The notes beneath the pieces were generated by a model. The model was not told where the DNA came from. It saw only the letters and a list, made by a program, of their open reading frames with translations, and did not search any database. Shown here piece by piece: positions 7,903 to 15,159 of a stretch of DNA of 22,979 nt. The position numbers and the translations under genes are program-made. Source of the stretch: CAZSDW01 sp964605705 (lineage in GTDB: Bacteria; Fidelibacterota; UBA2242); contig CAZSDW010000041.1 of the NCBI GenBank assembly GCA_964605705.1, positions 1 to 22,979 on the forward strand, written 5' to 3'. Numbering within the stretch: the first letter of the stretch is position 1; every line of letters starts with the position of its first letter.

Positions 7903-9927
7903 TTATTTGATGACAAGCATTTTTCTATATTTACTATCCGAATCGCCGGATAACGTATAAACGTACACTCCACTGCTGAGTTGTGTAAGATTAATGATTA
8001 AATTCTGGCAGCCAGGTCTGTATTCTGTTGTGTTTGAATAAACAATCTGCCCGACCAGATTAACGATTTTTACTATATACTTTCCGGATATAACAATTTC
8101 GAACGGTATCGTTGTTTCTGCATTGCAGGGATTTGGATAATTTTGCCCCAGATTGGCTTGTTGCGGAAGCATAGATGTCGTCATCGCCACATTTGACTGT
8201 CCATGATTAAACTCCAAAACAAGCATAGTCCAGTATTCCAAGAAAGGTAATGACAGAATGAGTGAATCACCGCTTTGTGTAAAATCCAGCTCAATAGGTG
8301 AGCACTGATTTGTATCCGGTGTTGCCATCCAGAGCCTTGTAACGATGGAATCCATTTTGATAATGAGCGGCAAATCAGTGATAAGTTCAGGAGTTTTCTG
8401 AATACCATCCGGATCCCTCCAGTCCATTGTATTGACACCGATAAAATTGATAAAGTGATAGATTTGCTGATTGTGATGAATGCGGTTCAATACCCAAATC
8501 CGGTCTTTTTCAGCGGTCTTGCTTAACTTTATATCCGTTTCGGAAAGAATGCTAAAAGGGATGGATTCCTTGGAATCGTAAAGCAGATTTTCATAAGCTA
8601 CAGCAAAATCATAGTAAGTTATCAGCCGGTCTTTTAAATCGTCGGTTATAGAAAGGTTGTTATTCGGGAAATACTCATTGCTCAGATAATGTTCACCCAG
8701 TTCCAGATGGGATGCACCATTAGCAAAGATGACAGCGTCAGCGAGCAATACAGCCGGAGTATTGACCGTCCCGGAAGAACCGGAAATGCCTTTATTGACA
8801 TACGCTGCCAAAACGCTTTTTTGCTGGTTGCCACTATAATAATTATTAACTGTGATGACCGATGCTAATCCCCGGTAGCTTGTTTCGCTCCAGACTTCAG
8901 TGTATAAAAAGTCGACCGGTGCTGTGGCAATTTGTGCTTGCCCGTACTGGTCGACGGCATTGAAAACCAGCAATTTGTTCAAATCAATTTTCACTTTTTC
9001 AATAAAGCCCAGAAAACTGTTTTTTAAATCGATGGTATTACCATCATAATCGTAACTGGTTCCCCGGTAACCTAGTTGATCAATGTGCCAACCATCAAAA
9101 TCGAACGCCTGAAAAGCCTTGTTCATTTCATTGATGATATAATTTTGCCAGATAGTATTGGCGGGATTAATGAGATAAATGTCACTAGCCCAGGAGTCGG
9201 GTAAATCGTGTTTATCCGGAGTTTGGTGGTTGCTGTCTTGGAAAAGTCGCCATTCATTCTGAACACCGTCATTGGCGGCATTTTCGTATGCGCCGTATAG
9301 CAGGTTATAAGCCATTGCATTTATATTCTTGGTATGGGCGAGAGTAATGTAACGGATAACTGTATCCCGATATATCTTGCGTAGAGCGATATCGTCCCAG
9401 GTATAGGCGGGACTGGTAATAGTGCCGCAAAGGGGACGGTGATGTTTCCAGTGCCAGTCATAAAACTGTATACCATTAATGTGATGACGAGCGAGCCGAT
9501 TAATGATGTTTTCCTGCTCTTCAATAGTCATATGTGGATATTCCGATAAAAATCCGTAGCGGGGGAATCGTCGCCAGTCAGAAGAGATATCGACAGCAAT
9601 GCTACTATGCCCATCGATGGTATTATTGATGATTAATTTTACATCGACCAAATATCCTTTGAAATCATCTGTCGGCGGTATCCATTCCCATTTCATTGTG
9701 TCTGATTCAATAGGAATTGTTAAAGAATCAATAATATCAAATAAATGGTGATAGGATATACCGAGCTGATTGCCATTAGTATTATCTGTTATCGAAAGTG
9801 AAAATCGGACGGTGTCTCCCGGAATATAACAAGCTTGATCGGTTGCAATGGAATGAATTGTTTGGGCGGTGCCTATGTATCCGAAAATAATCAGTATTAG
9901 TACCAGTGATCGGAATATTAATCGCAT
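7903..9927 (-). CDS. Secreted GH66-family dextranase-like glycosidase with T9SS tail
   Basis: This 674-residue protein has a cleavable-type signal peptide (MRLIFRSLVLILIIFGYIGTAQ). An N-terminal beta-sandwich follows (TDQACYIPGDTVRFSL ... PPTDDFKGYLVDV, a GH66 hallmark). The catalytic region contains FPRYGFLSEYP, HHINGIQFYDWHW, FDFDGWHIDQLG and DFLYTEVW. By family knowledge the nucleophile is the Asp of the G-W-H-x-D-Q motif (D283) and the acid/base is the Glu of Y-x-E-V-W (E344). GH66 enzymes hydrolyse or transglycosylate alpha-1,6-glucans (dextranase, cycloisomaltooligosaccharide synthase). Residues about 592-674 are a T9SS sorting domain with a variant motif, NYPNPCNAET. The start overlaps the end of the upstream GH66 gene by 10 nt. 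It is a paralogue of that protein but uses a different surface-delivery route. Whether it makes linear or cyclic products cannot be told from sequence. Confidence 0.88.
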   Translation of the reverse strand: MRLIFRSLVLILIIFGYIGTAQTIHSIATDQACYIPGDTVRFSLSITDNTNGNQLGISYHHLFDIIDSLTIPIESDTMKWEWIPPTDDFKGYLVDVKLIINNTIDGHSSIAVDISSDWRRFPRYGFLSEYPHMTIEEQENIINRLARHHINGIQFYDWHWKHHRPLCGTITSPAYTWDDIALRKIYRDTVIRYITLAHTKNINAMAYNLLYGAYENAANDGVQNEWRLFQDSNHQTPDKHDLPDSWASDIYLINPANTIWQNYIINEMNKAFQAFDFDGWHIDQLGYRGTSYDYDGNTIDLKNSFLGFIEKVKIDLNKLLVFNAVDQYGQAQIATAPVDFLYTEVWSETSYRGLASVITVNNYYSGNQQKSVLAAYVNKGISGSSGTVNTPAVLLADAVIFANGASHLELGEHYLSNEYFPNNNLSITDDLKDRLITYYDFAVAYENLLYDSKESIPFSILSETDIKLSKTAEKDRIWVLNRIHHNQQIYHFINFIGVNTMDWRDPDGIQKTPELITDLPLIIKMDSIVTRLWMATPDTNQCSPIELDFTQSGDSLILSLPFLEYWTMLVLEFNHGQSNVAMTTSMLPQQANLGQNYPNPCNAETTIPFEIVISGKYIVKIVNLVGQIVYSNTTEYRPGCQNLIINLTQLSSGVYVYTLSGDSDSKYRKMLVIK

Positions 9928-11708
9928 GGCTGCTCACATTCCAATAAAAGAGTGGTCCAGTATTTAAGTTGTGGAAGGATGATCGTCACCGAATCGCCAA
10001 TTTGTTCAAATTCTAAATGCACCGGGACGCCACCCGAGAAATCTGGAGACATTGTTATTATTGATTGTACTGTTTTGTGGAAACCAATCTTTAATGGTAG
10101 ATCAATTATTAAATCTGGTTCAATTTGTGTTCCGTCTGTGTCACGCCAGTTAACTGTTTTAACTTTACTAAGATTGATAAAATGGATGATGATCTTATGA
10201 TTCAGGCTTTTACTAATTGCCCACACCGTACCTTTTTGAGCAGTTGGAGCGATAGTAATTTTGTCTGAGCAAACGCCGATTTCATGGGGAATTAATTTCG
10301 AGTTTCTTAAGAGAGTCTGATAAGCGACACTGAAATCGTAATAGGGTATCATTGTCTTTTCTAGCTCCGGTGTCATTTTTAAATTGTCATTGGGAAAATA
10401 CTCATGACAAAGCATGTGATCGCCTAATTCCAGGTGGGCACCACCATTGGCAAAAATGACGGCATCGGTGAGCAGGATTCCAGCCATATTAAACAGTCCC
10501 GGGCGTGCTGAATTGGCGTAATCCATGTACGCCGGGAGCACAGTGTTGTATAATCCGGAAGCCGATCGGTTCTGTTCCAGAATATTTACCAAATCATTGA
10601 ATGTCGAGTCCGGATTCCAGACTTCATTATATAAAAATTCCACTGGACTTGATGCAATTTCCGACAAACCGTACTGGGCGACTGCGTTCATCACTAATTT
10701 AGTGTCCAGGACTTTCTTGGCGTCATTGATAAATTGTGTGAATGTATCTTTTAGAATAATTGTCTGTCCATCATAAGTATATAAAGGTTCCAGGTCACCG
10801 ATTTGATCAATATGCCAGCCATCAAAATCCATCACCTGAAGGATTTTATTCATGTTATTAAACAGGTAGTTTTTCCAATCGGGATTGGCAGGATTCATGA
10901 AATAAATATCATCTGCCCAGCTGTCCGGCATATTCAGATAAAACGGTTCTTGGTGGAGCGTGTCTTTATAAAGTCCCCACTCCGCCTTGACATCTTCGGA
11001 TAATCCGACACCCCATGCTCCATAGAGTAGATTATATGCCATCGTGTTCATATTATAACTATGAGCGGCATCGATGTATTTCTCAACAGTCGAACGATAA
11101 ATTGTGCGATTCGCGATATCCGACCAGGTATCTGCTGGATTCTCGACTGTACCTTTCAGGGGATTGTGATGAGTATTATGCCAGTCGTAAAATTGCAGTC
11201 CATTAATGTGAAACCGGTTGAGCTTTTTGACGATAGAATTTATTTCATCGGCTGTCATTTCCGGATACTTTGATATAAATCCATATCGGGGATAGGTTTT
11301 CCAGTCGGATGAGACATCGATGGCAATACTGATCTGATGCCGGCACGTCGGATCATTGGAAAGTGTGACTTCGGCAAGGTATCCAGCATAATCGACGATC
11401 GGCGGCTGCCAGGTCCACAAAATCGAATTTGTGGTTCCAGGTTTGACGGATTCTGATTCAATTAATTTGCCCTCAAAATAGTAGTTAATCCGTAGAATTG
11501 ATTTACCAATCGACTTATTCAGCTTGAGTAGAAATTCAACCGGTTCACCGACATTGTATCGGGCTTTATCCGTTTCAATAGAATAAAAAATATTCTCTGA
11601 CGCGATTTTCCCGGGTTGATTTCCACAACTAAAAATAAAAAAAACCAGAAAAATACAGTGTAGTTGCATATATAAAAAAATGAGTTTTGGGGATTTTAAT
11701 AATCGCAT
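9918..11708 (-). CDS. GH66-family dextranase-like lipoprotein
   Basis: This 596-residue protein is the first gene of the minus-strand arm. An N-terminal hydrophobic stretch ends in a lipobox (FFIFSC, C28), so the enzyme is probably lipid-anchored at the cell surface or in the periplasm. The GH66 N-terminal module (TDKARYNVGEPVEFLL, WTWQPPIVDYAGYLAEV) is followed by the catalytic region: YPRYGFISKYPEMT, FHINGLQFYDWHNTHH, MDFDGWHIDQIG (candidate nucleophile D301) and EFLYNEVWN (candidate acid/base E362). It ends after the catalytic and C-terminal beta domains without a T9SS tail. Long shared stretches with the downstream GH66 protein show that the two arose by duplication. Expected activity is endo-cleavage of dextran-like alpha-1,6-glucan. 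The ATG at 11708 has only a weak purine-rich stretch upstream. Confidence 0.88.
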   Translation of the reverse strand: MRLLKSPKLIFLYMQLHCIFLVFFIFSCGNQPGKIASENIFYSIETDKARYNVGEPVEFLLKLNKSIGKSILRINYYFEGKLIESESVKPGTTNSILWTWQPPIVDYAGYLAEVTLSNDPTCRHQISIAIDVSSDWKTYPRYGFISKYPEMTADEINSIVKKLNRFHINGLQFYDWHNTHHNPLKGTVENPADTWSDIANRTIYRSTVEKYIDAAHSYNMNTMAYNLLYGAWGVGLSEDVKAEWGLYKDTLHQEPFYLNMPDSWADDIYFMNPANPDWKNYLFNNMNKILQVMDFDGWHIDQIGDLEPLYTYDGQTIILKDTFTQFINDAKKVLDTKLVMNAVAQYGLSEIASSPVEFLYNEVWNPDSTFNDLVNILEQNRSASGLYNTVLPAYMDYANSARPGLFNMAGILLTDAVIFANGGAHLELGDHMLCHEYFPNDNLKMTPELEKTMIPYYDFSVAYQTLLRNSKLIPHEIGVCSDKITIAPTAQKGTVWAISKSLNHKIIIHFINLSKVKTVNWRDTDGTQIEPDLIIDLPLKIGFHKTVQSIITMSPDFSGGVPVHLEFEQIGDSVTIILPQLKYWTTLLLECEQPCD

Positions 11709-12106
11709 ATGTCTTCATTCTTTGTACGTTAAAAAAAACCGGGCTGATGATTTACATGAGCAAATACTAGACCATTGATCGGAAAAATTTATCAATGTAA
11801 TGGGATCCGTTCTGAAAAATATCGTCTGAAGCTAATTTGAATTGAGTCAAAATCAAAATAGTACAATAAATTTAAAAGGTCACTTACTTATTTTAATTGT
11901 CTTTTAGTTTTCGAAATAGCGATGAGCTTTACGGTCCGGATTTTATCGTTTTGATAAATATTTATCAAATTGATAAAAAATACAACCGCATATAAATTGG
12001 GGATTGCCAGAAAGAATTTGGAATGTACCGGGGCAGAAAACCGATATGGTGCCGTGCAACACAGGGAAGAGTAATATGTTGGCTTGATTTTTGAAAAATT
12101 AGGGTT
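11709..12106. promoter_or_regulatory. Divergent control region between the two arms
   Basis: This gene-free 398-nt, AT-rich stretch separates the two divergent arms. It contains the 38-bp palindrome at 11941-11978 with overlapping divergent promoter-like elements. A second inverted repeat has arms CATTGAT (11773-11779) and ATCAATG (11791-11797) around an 11-nt spacer. The predicted leaders are about 225 nt (minus arm) and about 120 nt (plus arm). I recognise no riboswitch in them. Confidence 0.7.
11940..11979. promoter_or_regulatory. 38-bp palindrome with two overlapping divergent promoter-like elements
   Basis: Positions 11941-11959 and 11960-11978 are 19-base arms matching at 17 positions. 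The central 20 bases, TTTGATAAATATTTATCAAA (11950-11969), are perfectly self-complementary. GATAAA or its complement occurs four times. On the minus strand TTGATA (11968-11963), 17 nt, TAAAAT (11945-11940) resembles a -35/-10 pair. On the plus strand TTGATA (11951-11956), 17 nt, TAAAAA (11974-11979) does the same. The two -35 elements lie within the palindrome, so one bound protein could control both arms. The dyad is certain; promoter and operator roles are inferred. Confidence 0.6.
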
Positions 12107-13546
12107 ATGAGTTCGCTTCATTCATTAATAAGTATCCTGTTGGCTGTGCTGTATTTCTTGGTGATTCTATTTACAGGGATTGATTTTAAGAAGAGAAGCG
12201 ATCTTTCTTTTTACTCAATTGAAACGACATGGTATTCAAAAAAATCCGTTATTTTTACTGCTTCGCTTCCATTTATCATTCCAGTATTAATGCTTTTAAA
12301 AAGTTCTCCATTTAATTTTGGGAATAATTTCCTGATGGTTGCCGGAGTTTATTTTTCATTATTGATTTTCTATGTCATTATATATTGGTATTCCAAACAT
12401 TGGACCGCTCACGATGGGAACCCGGGTGATCAAATGGAAAGTAATTCCATTTATAGCAGTTATGTGCTCGTTTCAAATTTAGGATTAAAGCTCCCGATAA
12501 TTGTATGGGGCTATGCGTTGATTTTGGAATCCTTGTTGGGGGATCTTGGGTTTGTTATTGTCATTGTCCTAATAACGATTTCCGGTTTGTTACTGATGTC
12601 CAATGGCTTAGCTGCCTTTATTCGTACCGGCGTGATTACCGGTGTAGCGCTTTTTATCAGTTTGATCGGATTGTCATTGTGCAAAATTCCGGAAAATAAT
12701 CTGCTGGTACTGAACCAGCTATTTCCGCATGCAACTACAATAGGGGCTGGACTGCACCCCTTATGGTATTTTGGTTTTATTTTTGTTCTAGCAGGCATCT
12801 GGATTAATGACATTTACTATTCAGTACGGTATATTTATTCTCCACAAGACTCCAACAAACGACGGAATATATTTTTTAGTAGTGTGATCCTTTTCGGTTT
12901 TTTTATACTTGTGGTGATATTGATGAACAAATATAACGAAGCTTCAATAGTTAAGGGTACAGAATACGGCGGGGTCAGTTTAATCGGTCTGAAATACAAT
13001 GGTTTTGGATTAATTGTTATTAGCGGTCTTTTTATGTTGGGCCTGATGACGATACTGCAATCCGTTGCCAGGGTGATTGTGGTTCGTATTATAGCAAAAC
13101 AGAGGAGAAATACGTCACCAAACGGATCGGTTTTAATTAGTCGTTTGATCATTGTAATGTCCGTTGCATTGACTGTATTACTGACCCCTGTTTTTACAGT
13201 CATCACTTTCCAGACATTTCGAATAATGATGCTGATTTATATCAGCATTTCATTGCCCGTTCTGGCACTTTTTCTCTATTCGATTATGAGTCCAAGACTT
13301 CGGAAAAAAACCGTAAGTATTATGTTGTTGTGTGGTTGGCTCCCGGGATTAATTATCCTGAGTTTAATCTTAAGTAATCGACTTGAGCAAATTCACTGGA
13401 TCCAATTTTTTGTGATTCAATTGCTTTATAGTATTTTCTGTGTTTTTTTATTTGGAATAGGCACTGATCAATCGTTATTCGTTTATATAAAAAACAAGCT
13501 GTTGGCTCGCAGAGCCAATGCATCAAAATTGACTATTAAACCATAA
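12107..13546 (+). CDS. Polytopic inner-membrane protein, divergent sodium:solute symporter-like
   Basis: This 479-residue, very hydrophobic protein has about 12-13 membrane segments. I do not see a textbook family signature. The pattern nevertheless fits a divergent SSS/SLC5 transporter. The start runs TM1 then a charged loop (DFKKRSDLSFYSIETTWYSKK), in the place of the usual R-x-x-x-D-F-x-L-A-G-R stretch. The middle segment (residues 216-253) has HPLWYFG, then AGIWINDIYYSVRYIYSP and a basic loop SNKRRN, in the place of the family's W-x-x-N/D-Q-x-x-x-Q-R segment. Several normally conserved residues differ. As first gene of the plus arm it could import sugars released by the GH66 and (alpha/alpha)6 enzymes; this is inference. 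The ATG at 12107 is preceded closely by AGGG. The next gene starts 17 nt after its stop. Confidence 0.55.
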   Translation: MSSLHSLISILLAVLYFLVILFTGIDFKKRSDLSFYSIETTWYSKKSVIFTASLPFIIPVLMLLKSSPFNFGNNFLMVAGVYFSLLIFYVIIYWYSKHWTAHDGNPGDQMESNSIYSSYVLVSNLGLKLPIIVWGYALILESLLGDLGFVIVIVLITISGLLLMSNGLAAFIRTGVITGVALFISLIGLSLCKIPENNLLVLNQLFPHATTIGAGLHPLWYFGFIFVLAGIWINDIYYSVRYIYSPQDSNKRRNIFFSSVILFGFFILVVILMNKYNEASIVKGTEYGGVSLIGLKYNGFGLIVISGLFMLGLMTILQSVARVIVVRIIAKQRRNTSPNGSVLISRLIIVMSVALTVLLTPVFTVITFQTFRIMMLIYISISLPVLALFLYSIMSPRLRKKTVSIMLLCGWLPGLIILSLILSNRLEQIHWIQFFVIQLLYSIFCVFLFGIGTDQSLFVYIKNKLLARRANASKLTIKP

Positions 13547-13563
13547 CTAGAGAAGGAGAAGAA
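13547..13563 (+). promoter_or_regulatory. Strong ribosome-binding site
   Basis: AGAAGGAGAAGAA immediately precedes the ATG at 13564. It is the best Shine-Dalgarno sequence in the window, suggesting that the T9SS module protein is made at a high level. Other starts here have weak sites or none. Confidence 0.6.
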
Positions 13564-15084
13564 ATGAAGAAGAACTTGTTATTGATTGGATTGTTCATAG
13601 TTCTGTATCTGAATTTACCAGCTGCCGATATACCGGCAACCTGGCAGGTGGACATGACTGTGAAAGTAGCCGAAGGAGTTTTTACTCCGGGTGTTGACAA
13701 TGTGACCCTGCGGGGTAGTTTTATGAGTGAATTGGGACTCAGCGGTGATTGGTTTCCCGATGAAGGTGCCTATGTCCTTGCCGATGACAATGCCGATACT
13801 ATTTATACCATCACCTTAAATTTCCCGGATTCCCTCGACGGGACGTTTTTTGAGTACAAGTATCAGATGAATGACGACGTTTGGGAGAGTGGTGATAATC
13901 ATAATTTCACCCTTACGAGTCCTGAAACTGTTATTCCAGTAGAATATTTCGACAATGACAGCATTGTTACTATTTTGTCAGTCAACTTTTTGAATTTTCG
14001 TCTGGATATGACCAGCTATTACGGGTCGGGTTTGGGATATTTTGATCCGAGCACCGATTCCATCAAAATTGAGGGATTCTGGGGTGATGGTGTTGCCGAG
14101 GAATTGTCCGATGCTTCCGCTCGCTGGTGCAAGGAGAATATCTGGCAGCCGGGAATTTTTGAAACCCAGATTATCATTAAAGCCGAAGAGGGCAAAATAC
14201 CTGAATATAAAGCCCATGCCTTTCCCGAAGATCATTTCGAAAACTGGGGTTGGGAACTCTATGATAACCATACTTTTACGGTTGGTGCTGACAGTGCCGA
14301 AATCGCCATTGAATTTGTCCCGGAAATTATGACCAAACTGGTACCATTATCCGAAGATGTTACCATTCTGTTTGCTGTTGATATGAATAATGCCAAAAAC
14401 CGCTGGAATCAGGAACTTATCGATCCGGCGACGATTACCCATGTTGGATTAAAAGGGCAAAATGAAATACTTGGTTCCTGGGCTGGAACATGGGAATTAA
14501 GCGACACAACTGACACAACCCTAATCATGTTGAATGATGACGGTATTGATGGTGATGTAACAGCCGATGATAATATCTGGTCTGTGAACGTAACATTCCC
14601 GGCTGGTATCAATGGTGGTCCCAGTCTATATAAGTATAGCGTCTATTATCCCGGCGCGGACACCTTACCCAGTTTTGATAATGAAATGTCAGATCAGGAT
14701 GATAATCACCAAGTCATCATTGAAGTGGGTGGAGTCACTGTGTTAAATGATATATTCAATGTACCAAGCTGGAATGGCACACCGGAAACCGGAATATCCG
14801 AACGGTTAGCAACACTGCCGGAAAAACCACAGCTGCATCAGAATTATCCGAATCCGTTCAATCCGACTACACGAATCAGTTTTGATTTACCCAATACCGA
14901 CCATGTCAAAATTATTGTTTTCGACATGCTGGGACATCAGATTGAGACATTGATGGATCAACCGATGAATTCCGGATATCATATCGTGACATTTGAGGGG
15001 CGGAATTATGCCAGTGGTGTGTACTTTGTCCAGATGATTACCCCTTCCTATTCGCAAGTTCGGAAAATAATGCTGCTTAAATAG
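13564..15084 (+). CDS. Secreted glucan-binding-like protein: three beta-sandwich modules plus T9SS tail
   Basis: This 506-residue protein has a signal peptide (MKKNLLLIGLFIVLYLNLPAAD). Module 1 (about 24-130) has WQVDMTVKVAEGVFTPG, VTLRGSF, a Y-T-I-T-L-N-F strand and FFEYKYQMNDDVWE, a pattern typical of CBM20/AMPK-type or SusE-like starch-binding modules. Module 2 (about 135-255) has LDMTSYYGSGLGYFDP, IKIEGFWGDG and GWELYDNHTF. Module 3 (about 265-395) has ILFAVDMNNA, LNDDGIDGDVTADDNIWSV and YKYSVYYPG. The T9SS sorting domain (about 420-506) has HQNYPNPFNPTT and SGVYFVQM, ending RKIMLLK. No catalytic motif is seen, so the likely role is holding alpha-glucan at the cell surface beside the TonB receptor, as SusE/F do in starch systems. 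Binding specificity is unproven. Confidence 0.82.
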   Translation: MKKNLLLIGLFIVLYLNLPAADIPATWQVDMTVKVAEGVFTPGVDNVTLRGSFMSELGLSGDWFPDEGAYVLADDNADTIYTITLNFPDSLDGTFFEYKYQMNDDVWESGDNHNFTLTSPETVIPVEYFDNDSIVTILSVNFLNFRLDMTSYYGSGLGYFDPSTDSIKIEGFWGDGVAEELSDASARWCKENIWQPGIFETQIIIKAEEGKIPEYKAHAFPEDHFENWGWELYDNHTFTVGADSAEIAIEFVPEIMTKLVPLSEDVTILFAVDMNNAKNRWNQELIDPATITHVGLKGQNEILGSWAGTWELSDTTDTTLIMLNDDGIDGDVTADDNIWSVNVTFPAGINGGPSLYKYSVYYPGADTLPSFDNEMSDQDDNHQVIIEVGGVTVLNDIFNVPSWNGTPETGISERLATLPEKPQLHQNYPNPFNPTTRISFDLPNTDHVKIIVFDMLGHQIETLMDQPMNSGYHIVTFEGRNYASGVYFVQMITPSYSQVRKIMLLK

Positions 15085-15106
15085 CACAAGAATCCGAATA
15101 AAAAAA

Positions 15107-15137
15107 ATACGCCGGAGAATTCATTTCTCCGGCGTAT
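15107..15137. terminator. Strong intergenic hairpin (terminator or processing/stability element)
   Basis: ATACGCCGGAGAA (15107-15119) pairs perfectly with TTCTCCGGCGTAT (15125-15137): a 13-bp stem with a 5-nt loop. The plus-strand tail is only ATTAAATTT, whereas an A-tract lies on the upstream side (T-tract on the minus strand). It may stop part of the transcript after the preceding T9SS gene or protect its 3' end, giving lower expression of the TonB gene. Confidence 0.7.
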
Positions 15138-15159
15138 ATTAAATTTGCAGACAAAACTA

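Noticed and set aside
7878..7973. Longer start for the (alpha/alpha)6 lipoprotein, overlapping the GH66 stop
   Set aside because: ATG 7877 has GGAG upstream and begins a textbook lipoprotein signal; the extension would place 32 polar residues before it.
12079..12094. TTGGC-N7-TTGA as a sigma-54 promoter
   Set aside because: The conserved GC at -12 is missing and the start site would fall almost on the ATG at 12107.
11980..12106. Riboswitch in the leader of the membrane-protein gene
   Set aside because: Only short possible pairings (for example GGCA/TGCC) are visible and no known aptamer core was recognised.
11888..12121. 77-codon minus-strand open frame across the control region
   Set aside because: It overlaps the start of the membrane-protein gene and the palindrome, has no ribosome-binding site or recognisable motif, and uses low-complexity codons; probably chance.
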